64,000 nt of DNA from Aquisphaera insulae (GTDB lineage Bacteria > Planctomycetota > Planctomycetia > Isosphaerales > Isosphaeraceae). Positions 35,662 to 43,265 of the stretch are shown piece after piece (the stretch's first letter is position 1; the number at the start of each line of letters is the position of its first letter). Position numbers and translations under genes: made by a program. The DNA lies in NCBI RefSeq assembly GCF_011064615.1, contig NZ_JAALJH010000057.1, forward strand, positions 1-64,000, given 5' to 3'. A model generated the notes under the pieces. It was not told the DNA's origin. It saw only the letters and a list, made by a program, of their open reading frames with translations, and did not search any database.

Positions 35662-35849
35662 GCCGAGGCGATCGAGAACACCCCCCTGTATCCCCCCTTG
35701 GTAAGGGGGGAAGTGAAATCCGGCTCTCCCGCTGACGAAGGGGGAGCCGGAGGGGGTGAATCGGGGTGGCCGAGGCGATCGGATTGCCCCTCCGTGTCTC
35801 CCCATGGTCGGGGGGGAAGTGGAATCCGGGCTTTGCGGGATGAGGGCCC
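35662..35849 (+). repeat. Downstream copies of repeat flanking the DUF559 gene
   Basis: About 1.6 units. Blocks are GCCGAGGCGATCG, CACCCCCCTGTATCCCCCC, TTGGTAAGGGGGGAAGTG, GAAATCCGGCTCTCCCGCTG and GGAGCCGGAGGGGGTGAA, then a diverged second round with CCCATGGTCGGGGGGGAAGT. The CCCCCC...GGGGGG parts can form hairpins. It ends at the stop codon of the next gene (read in the opposite direction). Confidence 0.75.
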
Positions 35850-37304
35850 TCAAAACGACAGCAGCAACTGCCAGATATACATGTTCGCCAGGCTGTCGAT
35901 GTGCTCCCAGACGGCCCGCACCAGGTCGGCGTCGCCGATGTCCCTGGGGAGGGTCTCGCGCTTCTGGGCCCAGGGGACGACGAAGCCGGGGGCCGTGCGG
36001 CTGCGGCCGTCGCCCGAGAGCGGCGGGCGGGGGCCGGTGGCGGCACGCGTCGGCGGCGCGAGGTCGCACGCGTCGGCGGCGCCGGAGTACACCCCGAACT
36101 CGCGGGCGGCGTCGGTCATGGCGCGGACGTTCTCCACCCGGGAGTCGTTCTGCATGATCGCCGAGGAGTCCATGATGTAGCCGCCGTCGCGGGCGGCGAT
36201 CTCGATCACTTCCTTGCAGCGGCGGCGGACCTCCTCCGGCGTCCCGTGCGCGAGCATGACGTTCGAGATGCCGCCGCTGAGGCAGAACTTCGAGCCGAGG
36301 ACCTCGTGGGTCCTCGCGACGTCCCCCTGGTCGACGTGATAGACGATGCTGCGCTCGGGCAGCTCGGCGAACGATTCGAGGTGCTTGTCCCACTTCCCCT
36401 CGGCGTAGAAGAGGGTCTGGATGCCGTCGGCCCAGAGCTCCTCGATGATCGGCTTGAGGGTGGCCCAGTAGACGTTCTTGAAGACCCGCGGCGAGACGAA
36501 CGGCACGCCGCCGCGGTGCATCCAGAAGCCGACCGGCACCAGCCGCGCCGGGTCGGCCGTGCACTTGGCGACGTGCATCAGGTGGGGCGCCAGGGCCTCG
36601 CAGGCGGCGAGGACCTTCTCGGGACGCTCGGCCAGGTCGTCGACCAGGCCGAGGTAGCCGCGGAGCTTGTCGGCGAGGATGTCCATCGGGGCCTTGAAGA
36701 TCCCGGCGATCGCCGACACGGTGCCGGACTCGGACCGCAGCCGGGCGTTCTGCTCGCCGAAGGCGTTGAAGTACTCCATCATGGCCATCCCCCCCTTGAG
36801 GAAGGAGAGGTTGCTGGCGATCGTGGACGGCTCGCCCGCCTTCACCACCTCGGTGGAGACCCGGGGCAGCCAGACCTCCATCAGGAACGCCGTGGGGTCG
36901 TCGATCAGCCGATCATATTCATCGGGCTTCATGAAGGCGTTGTCGTGCGGCGGCTCGCGGTACTGGAAGCCCATGTCCGCGGCGACGTCGATGCCGGGGA
37001 TGCCGTAATACCGCAGGCCGATCGCCTGCGTCAGCCCGGTCCAGACGTAGACCATGTTGGAGACGGTGGCGTCCCAGTCATAGTCCGCGGCGCACCTGCG
37101 GGCGGCGGCGAAGGCGCGATGGTAGTCGTGGGCCAGCTCCTGGCAGGTAAACCCGGCGTGGACGCCGGTGAACTCCGCCGCGAACGGCCGGATCGGCACC
37201 ATGTCCGGCCGGCCGTTGCGCATCGCCGTCACGTAACGGCGGAGCCGCCGCTGGTAGAGCGCTTCCACGTCGCCGACGGTCGTCGTCGAGTCGCTTTCTG
37301 ACAT
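35850..37304 (-). CDS. Uroporphyrinogen decarboxylase (URO-D) family protein
   Basis: A 484-residue protein of the URO-D/methyltransferase-A barrel superfamily, not a heme-pathway HemE. Family traits include GIDVAADMGFQYREPP, FYAEGKWDKHL, a metal-site-like region around GGISNVML, and a terminal GGYIMDSS segment. Members in planctomycetes often lie in sugar or methylated-compound gene sets and may be corrinoid-dependent methyl transfer or decarboxylase enzymes. There is no signal peptide. The start at 37304 has GAAGGA six bases upstream and lies ten bases after the stop of the sugar isomerase gene, so they form an operon. A long insert relative to HemE near 440-480 (Pro/Arg-rich) is probably a loop. 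Confidence 0.82.
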   Translation of the reverse strand: MSESDSTTTVGDVEALYQRRLRRYVTAMRNGRPDMVPIRPFAAEFTGVHAGFTCQELAHDYHRAFAAARRCAADYDWDATVSNMVYVWTGLTQAIGLRYYGIPGIDVAADMGFQYREPPHDNAFMKPDEYDRLIDDPTAFLMEVWLPRVSTEVVKAGEPSTIASNLSFLKGGMAMMEYFNAFGEQNARLRSESGTVSAIAGIFKAPMDILADKLRGYLGLVDDLAERPEKVLAACEALAPHLMHVAKCTADPARLVPVGFWMHRGGVPFVSPRVFKNVYWATLKPIIEELWADGIQTLFYAEGKWDKHLESFAELPERSIVYHVDQGDVARTHEVLGSKFCLSGGISNVMLAHGTPEEVRRRCKEVIEIAARDGGYIMDSSAIMQNDSRVENVRAMTDAAREFGVYSGAADACDLAPPTRAATGPRPPLSGDGRSRTAPGFVVPWAQKRETLPRDIGDADLVRAVWEHIDSLANMYIWQLLLSF

Positions 37305-37314
37305 GATCGGTCCT

Positions 37315-38166
37315 TCACGCGAAGAGGCTGCGGACGTATTCGGCGTTGCGGCGGGCGTCGGCAACGGGGTTCCCCGTGGGACTGGACGTCTCCAGGACGA
37401 CCCAGCCGCGATAGTCCACCTCCCGGATGGCTCGGGCGATCGGCGAGTAGCGGACCTTGCCCGTCTCGAGGAAGTCGTCGGCGTTCTTGAAGTGGAACTG
37501 GACGATCCGGTCCTTCAGGAAGCGGATCTCCGCGGGGACGTCGTAGCCCTTCGTGCCGCCGGTGTTGTAGCAGTCGTAGTAGATCTTCACGGCGTCGTGG
37601 CCGACGCGGTCGAGGATCCGCGCATTGGCCGCGGCGTCCAGGTAGTCCTCGATCCCGAGCGTCACCCCGGCGTCCTTGGCCCGGGGCGCGACGGCCTTGA
37701 GGCGGCGGACCACCTCGTCGACGTCGGCCTCCTTGACCCGACCGCCCTTATCCAGCAGGTCGCCGTTGCCGAAGAAGGCGACGAGGATCACCGGCGCGTC
37801 CAGGTCGCGCGCGGCGTCGATGCACTGCTCGAGCCACGAGACCCCGCGCGGGTCGGTGGCCAGCGGGCATTCGTTGAGCAGCCCCATTTGAAGCGAGCGG
37901 ATCGGCAGGCCGAGCCGCTTGACCTCCTCCTTGTAGCGGCGGCGCACCTCGTCCTTGCTGATCTCCAGCCGGTCGGCCGGCCCGCCGACGGTGACCTCGA
38001 TCCCGTCGAGTCCCGCCTGCTTCCCCTGCTCCAGGCCGACGACGCAGGCGCCGACCTTGATCGTCGCGGGCAGCCGCGTGGCCGCGGCCTCCAGCCGCCC
38101 GGCGAGTGCCGTCGCCGCGGCCGTCCCCGCGGCTCCTTCGAGGAAACCTCGACGCGTGATCTCCAT
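37315..38166 (-). CDS. Sugar phosphate isomerase/epimerase-like protein, Tat-exported
   Basis: A 283-residue TIM-barrel protein of the xylose-isomerase-like (AP_endonuc_2) family. It begins with a Tat signal (EITRRGFLEGAAGTAAA). The barrel shows GLDGIEVTVG, GIEDYLD (Glu is a likely metal ligand), YYDCYNTGG, QFHFKNA and GWVVLETSSP (final Glu ligand). The gene is first in a two-gene unit with the URO-D-family gene; AGGA lies eight bases upstream of the ATG. The enzyme would act on a sugar outside the cytoplasmic membrane. The precise substrate is unknown. Confidence 0.88.
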   Translation of the reverse strand: MEITRRGFLEGAAGTAAATALAGRLEAAATRLPATIKVGACVVGLEQGKQAGLDGIEVTVGGPADRLEISKDEVRRRYKEEVKRLGLPIRSLQMGLLNECPLATDPRGVSWLEQCIDAARDLDAPVILVAFFGNGDLLDKGGRVKEADVDEVVRRLKAVAPRAKDAGVTLGIEDYLDAAANARILDRVGHDAVKIYYDCYNTGGTKGYDVPAEIRFLKDRIVQFHFKNADDFLETGKVRYSPIARAIREVDYRGWVVLETSSPTGNPVADARRNAEYVRSLFA

Positions 38167-38278
38167 GGGTGATCCTCCCTCGCGTGTCGCGACGGCATGT
38201 CAGGTTCGGCGGGTCGGGACGGCGTTGTCCCTCCTTTCCATTCGAGCCGTCCCCGTCGTCGCGATCAAGCACCCAGCG

Positions 38279-39985
38279 TCATCGGCGGGCCTTGGCCCTG
38301 CCGAAGAGGGCCTCATGCATGCCGGGCCTGGGGGCGTTGGTCCGGGTGTCCCAGTAGTCGAAGCCGGCGTGCCAGTCCCAGATGGCCCAGCCGATGTGTG
38401 CGGCGTCGAGGCGCTCGCGGAAGAGGCCGTAGTAGTTGGCCCGCGACTTCGGGTCGGCCGCGGTGAAGGCGCCGAACTCGCCGAGGTAGACGGGGCGGCC
38501 GTAGCGGTCCGACCACTCCTTGATCCGGGAGACGGCCAGGTCCATGACCTCCGGGCCGCACGGGTTGGAGCCGGTCGGCTCGGTGTTGTACGCGCGCAGC
38601 CAACTGAGGAAGCCCTGGCTGAGCCCGAGGCCGGAATCGGGCTCGAGCGGGGTCCTCGGCGGGCCGGGGAAGACGATTCCGGTGAGCTTCGCGTCCGGGC
38701 CGTTCCCCGTCCAGCTCGCCCCCTGGTGGGTGAACCGGGACGGGTCGTAGCAATGCACCGTGGCGATGAGGTTGTGGTCGTCGTCCGGGAGCATCAGGCC
38801 GGGGAGCTCCTCGATGCTGTTCCAGCGCCCGGGGCCATAGACGATGGTCCGGCCCGGGTTGGTCCGCCGGATGGTCTTCACGGCCCGGGCGAAGATCGGG
38901 TTCATGACCTCGGTCGTGGCCGCGTCCTTGGGCTCGTTGAGGAGCTCGAATGCCAGGCCGTCGGGAGCCTTTGCGTAGTGGGCGGCGATCTGCTCCCAGA
39001 TGGCCAGGAACTTCGCCGTCTGTCCCTTCGGGTCGGTGGTGAAGTCGTCGAAGTGGTGGATGTTGATCAGGACGTTCAGCTTCTCACGGGCCGCCGCGTC
39101 CACGAAGAAATCCACCTTGCGGAAGATCTCCGGCCGGAGCGTGTACGAGGGGGCGGGGCCCGCATAGTGATGCCAGCCGATCGGGATCCGGATGTGGTCG
39201 AAGCCCTCCGCCTTGATGTGGCGGACGTCCTCCGCCGTGTACGTCACGCCCCAGTTCTGCCCCGGCGCGACCTCCAGGCCGTTGCCGAGGTTGGCACCCC
39301 GGCGGAACTTCAGGGCGGCGTGATGGGCCGGGGTGTCGTGGCCGGCGATCGGCTTCATCTCGCGGTAGCCCGCGGGGGTCACGGCCATGGCATGGACGCG
39401 GAGGGTCACCGGCGTGCCGGCCGTGACCGCCAGGTTCGCCGCCAGGGTCGCGTTGTGCCAGGTCCGGGCGACGTGCGTCCCCTCGGGCGCCGGGGACTCG
39501 GTCGATCTCGGGACGATCAAGCCGCCGCCCTGCCAGGTCGATTTCGCCGCCGGCGGTTCGAAGCCCGCCGACCCGAGCCTGGCGCCGTCCACCTTGAAGT
39601 CGCCCCAGAGGACTTCCTGGCGGTAGAGCACGCCCGGCGACGCCTGCTCCCACGGCCCCATCAGCGTGACCGCGACGTTGCCGGTCCCCTCGGGCGTGAA
39701 CCTGACGGCGAACTCGCGCCAGGCCAGGCGGGAGACCGGGAAGTTCACCGAGTAGACCGCGGCCTGCTCGCGCCCGGTCAGCCAGTTGGGCCGATCGATC
39801 GAGCCGGCCCCCGAGACGACGTGGGCCTCGTCGATCTTGCCGGCGGAGGCGTCCGCGCGGAGGTCGAAGCGGGCCGATCCCGCCAGCTTGACCGGCTCCG
39901 CGGCCAGGGCCGCGACGGGGCCCAGGATCGCCAGGAGGCCGGCCCAGGCGAGCGGCCGGATCGGGGCGAGCGGGTTGTACGTCAT
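38279..39985 (-). CDS. GH5-family glycoside hydrolase (cellulase-like), exported
   Basis: A protein of about 568 residues with a Sec signal peptide (about 1-28) and an N-terminal beta-sandwich (carbohydrate-binding-like, about 30-215). The GH5 barrel (about 225-560) starts with RRGANLGNGLE, and has the acid/base Glu in ELLNEPK and the nucleophile Glu in YLGEFGAF; IRIPIGWHHY, INIHHFDDF and VHCYDP are also typical. It would cleave beta-linked glucans or mannans. The start at 39985 has GGGAG close upstream (spacing short); the in-frame ATG at 40003 is an alternative. It ends 112 bases from the start of the Tat isomerase gene, same strand. Confidence 0.9.
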   Translation of the reverse strand: MTYNPLAPIRPLAWAGLLAILGPVAALAAEPVKLAGSARFDLRADASAGKIDEAHVVSGAGSIDRPNWLTGREQAAVYSVNFPVSRLAWREFAVRFTPEGTGNVAVTLMGPWEQASPGVLYRQEVLWGDFKVDGARLGSAGFEPPAAKSTWQGGGLIVPRSTESPAPEGTHVARTWHNATLAANLAVTAGTPVTLRVHAMAVTPAGYREMKPIAGHDTPAHHAALKFRRGANLGNGLEVAPGQNWGVTYTAEDVRHIKAEGFDHIRIPIGWHHYAGPAPSYTLRPEIFRKVDFFVDAAAREKLNVLINIHHFDDFTTDPKGQTAKFLAIWEQIAAHYAKAPDGLAFELLNEPKDAATTEVMNPIFARAVKTIRRTNPGRTIVYGPGRWNSIEELPGLMLPDDDHNLIATVHCYDPSRFTHQGASWTGNGPDAKLTGIVFPGPPRTPLEPDSGLGLSQGFLSWLRAYNTEPTGSNPCGPEVMDLAVSRIKEWSDRYGRPVYLGEFGAFTAADPKSRANYYGLFRERLDAAHIGWAIWDWHAGFDYWDTRTNAPRPGMHEALFGRAKARR

Positions 39986-40166
39986 CGTCTCCCACCAATT
40001 CATGAATCGATTCGAAAGCCGGCCGTCCCGGCGACGCGCCGGGCCCGGTCGCCCTCCCTTGACGCCACATTCCGTTATCATAGGACGGACGGCCGCGCGA
40101 TTCAGCAACCGAGCGGTGGGCGGGCGCGCCGTGTGAGCCTTGGCTGGTAAGGAATGGGGATCGAGC

Positions 40167-41330
40167 ATGAGCCCGCAATCGACGTCGCGGCGTGAGTTCC
40201 TGGAGCGTGGCCTGGCGGCGGCCGGGGTGGCCGGCCTGGGATGGTCTCTGGCCGATCCCGCGGCGTCCGCCGCGGCCCCGCAGCAGCCCGCCGGCCCCGC
40301 CTCGTCCGCGGCGGCCCCGCTGGTCGAACGCGCGGTCGCCTTCCTGAGGCCCAGGCAGGACGCCAAGGGGGGGTGGTCCACGGAGCGCGAGCCGGGGATC
40401 ACCGCGCTGGTGACCGCCGGCCTGCTCCGCTCCGGCCAGGTCCCGCCGGCCGACCCGATGGTGGAGAAGGCCCTCCGATACCTCGAGGGCTTCCTCACCG
40501 ACAAGGGGGGGCTCTCCGAGGTCCCGCACGCCAATTATGCAACCGCGGTCGCACTGATCGCCTTCAAGTACGCCAACGTCAACGGCCGCTACGACCGGAC
40601 GATCCAATCGGGCCAGGAATTCCTCAAGCGGATGCAGTGGGACGAGTCCGAGGGGAAGCCGCGCGAGGACGTCTTCTACGGCGGCGCCGGCTACGGCGGG
40701 AACAACAGCCGGCCCGACCTGTCCAACACGGCCTTCTTCCTGGATGCGCTGCACGACACCGGCCTGCCGGCGAACGACCCCGCCCTGCAGAAGGCGCTCG
40801 TGTTCGTCTCGCGGTGCCAGAACCTCAAGAGCGAGTTCAACGACCAGCCGTGGGCCGGCAAGATCAACGACGGCGGCTTCATCTACACGGCCGCCCAGGG
40901 GGGCGTGAGCGTCGCCGGCAAGGATGACGCCGGTGGCCTGAGGTCGTACGCCAGCATGACCTACGCCGGGCTCAAGAGCATGATCTACGCGGGCCTCACG
41001 AAGGACGACCCGCGGGTCAAGGCGGCGACCGAGTTCATCGCCCGGCATTACTCGGTCGAGGAGAACCCCGGCCTGGGCCAGGGGGGGCTGTACTACTACT
41101 ACCACACCTTCGCCAAGACGATGGCCGCCCTGGGCTCCCCCACCTTCACCGACGCGGCCGGCGTCTCCCACGACTGGAAGGCCGAGCTGACCTCCGCCCT
41201 GGCGAAGCGGCAGCAGCCCGACGGCTCGTGGATCAACAAGACCGACCGGTTCCTCGAAGGCGACCCGAACCTGGTCACCGCCTACGCGATCCTCGCCCTG
41301 GCCTACACCCGGGCCGCGGCGAAGGCCTGA
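40167..41330 (+). CDS. Terpene-cyclase/prenyltransferase-repeat protein, Tat-exported
   Basis: A protein of about 387 residues. It starts with a Tat signal (TSRREFLERGLAAAG), then an (alpha/alpha)6-type fold with repeats of the squalene-cyclase/prenyltransferase kind: QDAKGGWS, QQPDGSWIN, and a Gly-rich AGYGG segment. The DxDD motif of true class II cyclases is not present, and the protein is much shorter than squalene-hopene cyclases (about 630 residues), so catalysis of cyclization is doubtful. Many planctomycetes encode such exported proteins with unknown function. An upstream in-frame TTG at 40140 is possible. Confidence 0.8.
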   Translation: MSPQSTSRREFLERGLAAAGVAGLGWSLADPAASAAAPQQPAGPASSAAAPLVERAVAFLRPRQDAKGGWSTEREPGITALVTAGLLRSGQVPPADPMVEKALRYLEGFLTDKGGLSEVPHANYATAVALIAFKYANVNGRYDRTIQSGQEFLKRMQWDESEGKPREDVFYGGAGYGGNNSRPDLSNTAFFLDALHDTGLPANDPALQKALVFVSRCQNLKSEFNDQPWAGKINDGGFIYTAAQGGVSVAGKDDAGGLRSYASMTYAGLKSMIYAGLTKDDPRVKAATEFIARHYSVEENPGLGQGGLYYYYHTFAKTMAALGSPTFTDAAGVSHDWKAELTSALAKRQQPDGSWINKTDRFLEGDPNLVTAYAILALAYTRAAAKA

Positions 41331-41401
41331 CCCCGCGACCCCATCAACCCGAGGTCGTTCGCCCCTTGCCCGGCGCATGGCGGGGCCGCTAAGATCCCGC
41401 C

Positions 41402-43201
41402 ATGCGAACCACGACGAACCTGCAACGTATGGCCGTTCTCGGGGCGATGTCGCTCGCGTTTGCCGCCATGATATCTCCGATCTCCGGCTCGCGTGCGGCG
41501 GAGCCCGCATCCGCCTCGAAGCCCCCCAACATCGTCCTCATCATGAGCGACGACATGGGGTACTCGGACCTCGGCTGCTACGGCGGCGAGCACGTCACGC
41601 CGAACCTGGACGCCCTGGCGGCGAAGGGGGTGCGGTTCACGGAGTTCTACAACAACGCGCGGTGCTGCCCGACGCGAGCCTCGCTGATGACGGGGCTCTA
41701 TCCCCACGAGGCCGGGATCGGGCACATGATGGAGGATCGCGGCCACGACGGCTATCGCGGCGTCCTCAACCGCAACTGCGTCACGATCGCCGAGGTGCTG
41801 AAGCCGGCCGGCTATCGGACCTACATGACCGGCAAGTGGCACGTCGCGCCCGGAATCGGGCCGAGGGCCGACCGCGCCACCTGGCCGCTCGGCCGCGGCT
41901 TCGAGAAGTTCTACGGGACCATCGCCGGCGCGGGGAGCTATTTCGACCCCGCCGCACTGGTCCGCCAGGACACGCTGATCACGGTCGAGAACGACCCCGA
42001 GTACCACCCCGAGTCGTTCTACTACACCGACGCGATCAGCGACAACGCGATCCGCTTCCTCCGGCAGCACGGGTCCGAGTCGCCCGAGAAGCCGTTCTTC
42101 CTCTACGTGGCCTACACCGCCGCCCACTGGCCGATGCACGCCCCCGAGGCCGCCATGGCGAAGTACCGGGGGAAGTTCGATTCCGGGTACGCCCCGCTCC
42201 GGGAGGCCCGCTTTCGTCGCATGAAGGAGATGGGCCTGCTCCCGGCCAACGCCGAGCTCTCCGCCATCGCCGAGGACTGGGACGCCGTCGTCGACAAGGC
42301 CTGGGAGGCCCGGACGAAGGAGGTCTACGCGGCGATGATCGAGATCATGGACGCCGGGATCGGCCGGATCGTGGAACAGTTGAGGACATCGAATCAGCTC
42401 GACAACACGCTGATCCTCTTCCTCCAGGACAACGGTGCCTGCGCCGAGAAGACGGGCCGCGAGGCCAACAAGCAACCTGCTCCGGCCGACCTGAAGCCGC
42501 TGGGCCGCGACGACCTCCAGCCGAAGGTGTCGCCGCCGATGCAGACCCGCGACGGCCGCTGGGTCCGCACCGGCCCGGGCGTGATGGCCGGGCCGGCGGA
42601 CACCTACATCGCCTACGGCCGCGGCTGGGCGAACGAGAGCAACACGCCGTTCCGCGAGTACAAGCACTGGACCCACGAGGGGGGCATCTCGACCCCGCTC
42701 ATCGCCCACTGGCCGGCCGGCATCCGCCCGGATCGGGCCGGCAGCCTCGAGCGCCAGCCGGGGCACCTGGTCGACCTGATGGCCACCTGCGTCGACCTCG
42801 CCGGCGCGGCCTACCCGCTCGAGAAGGACGGCCAGCCGATCAGGCCCCGCCAGGGGGTGAGCCTCCGCCCCGCGTTCAACGGCCAGCCCCTGAATCGCCC
42901 GGGGCCGATCTTCTGGGAGCACGAGGGCAACCGCGCCGTCCGCGAGGGGGACTGGAAGCTCGTCGCCAAGGAGGGCCGGCCCTGGGAGCTGTACAATATC
43001 GCCGAGGATCGCGCCGAGCTGCACGACCTGGCGTCGTCGCAGCCCGACCGCGTGAACGACATGGTCGCGAAGTGGACTGCCTTCGCCGCTCGCTCCGGCG
43101 TGCTGCCCCTGGGCACCTGGCGAGCCCAGCCGGCGAGCCGTCCGGCCGCCCGCCCCGGGGCCCGGCCGGAGGCCCCGCGCGCGGACCGCGCCGGCGACTG
43201 A
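41402..43201 (+). CDS. Arylsulfatase (S1-type sulfatase), exported
   Basis: A 599-residue sulfatase with a Sec signal peptide (about 1-32). NIVLIMSDDMGYSDLGCYGG holds the metal-binding Asp pair, and CCPTRASLMTG contains the C-x-P-x-R site whose first Cys is changed to formylglycine. Other family elements are GKWHVAPG and TLILFLQDNGA with the Asp/Asn metal ligands. It removes sulfate from a sulfated sugar or aryl ester; planctomycetes use many of these on algal polysaccharides. No maturation enzyme is coded nearby. The C-terminal 20 residues are Arg/Pro/Ala-rich. Confidence 0.93.
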   Translation: MRTTTNLQRMAVLGAMSLAFAAMISPISGSRAAEPASASKPPNIVLIMSDDMGYSDLGCYGGEHVTPNLDALAAKGVRFTEFYNNARCCPTRASLMTGLYPHEAGIGHMMEDRGHDGYRGVLNRNCVTIAEVLKPAGYRTYMTGKWHVAPGIGPRADRATWPLGRGFEKFYGTIAGAGSYFDPAALVRQDTLITVENDPEYHPESFYYTDAISDNAIRFLRQHGSESPEKPFFLYVAYTAAHWPMHAPEAAMAKYRGKFDSGYAPLREARFRRMKEMGLLPANAELSAIAEDWDAVVDKAWEARTKEVYAAMIEIMDAGIGRIVEQLRTSNQLDNTLILFLQDNGACAEKTGREANKQPAPADLKPLGRDDLQPKVSPPMQTRDGRWVRTGPGVMAGPADTYIAYGRGWANESNTPFREYKHWTHEGGISTPLIAHWPAGIRPDRAGSLERQPGHLVDLMATCVDLAGAAYPLEKDGQPIRPRQGVSLRPAFNGQPLNRPGPIFWEHEGNRAVREGDWKLVAKEGRPWELYNIAEDRAELHDLASSQPDRVNDMVAKWTAFAARSGVLPLGTWRAQPASRPAARPGARPEAPRADRAGD

Positions 43202-43265
43202 GCCCGGCGTCGCCGAGCCAAGGGGCCCGATGAATCGGGTGGCCGTCGACGGCCCCTCGGCCCGC

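Noticed and set aside
35095..35849. CRISPR-like array suggested by repeated G/C-run units around the DUF559 gene
   Set aside because: Units are about 105 bases, imperfect, interrupted by a gene, and there are no uniform spacers or cas genes.
40058..40108. TATGAT on the minus strand before the GH5 gene as a promoter
   Set aside because: The only partial -35 (TTGCTG) is 20 bases away, outside the usual spacing.
43210..43260. Inverted repeat GCCAAGGGGCC / GGCCCCTCGGC between the converging sulfatase and kinase genes as a terminator
   Set aside because: The loop is about 27 bases and no U-run follows on either strand; too weak to call.
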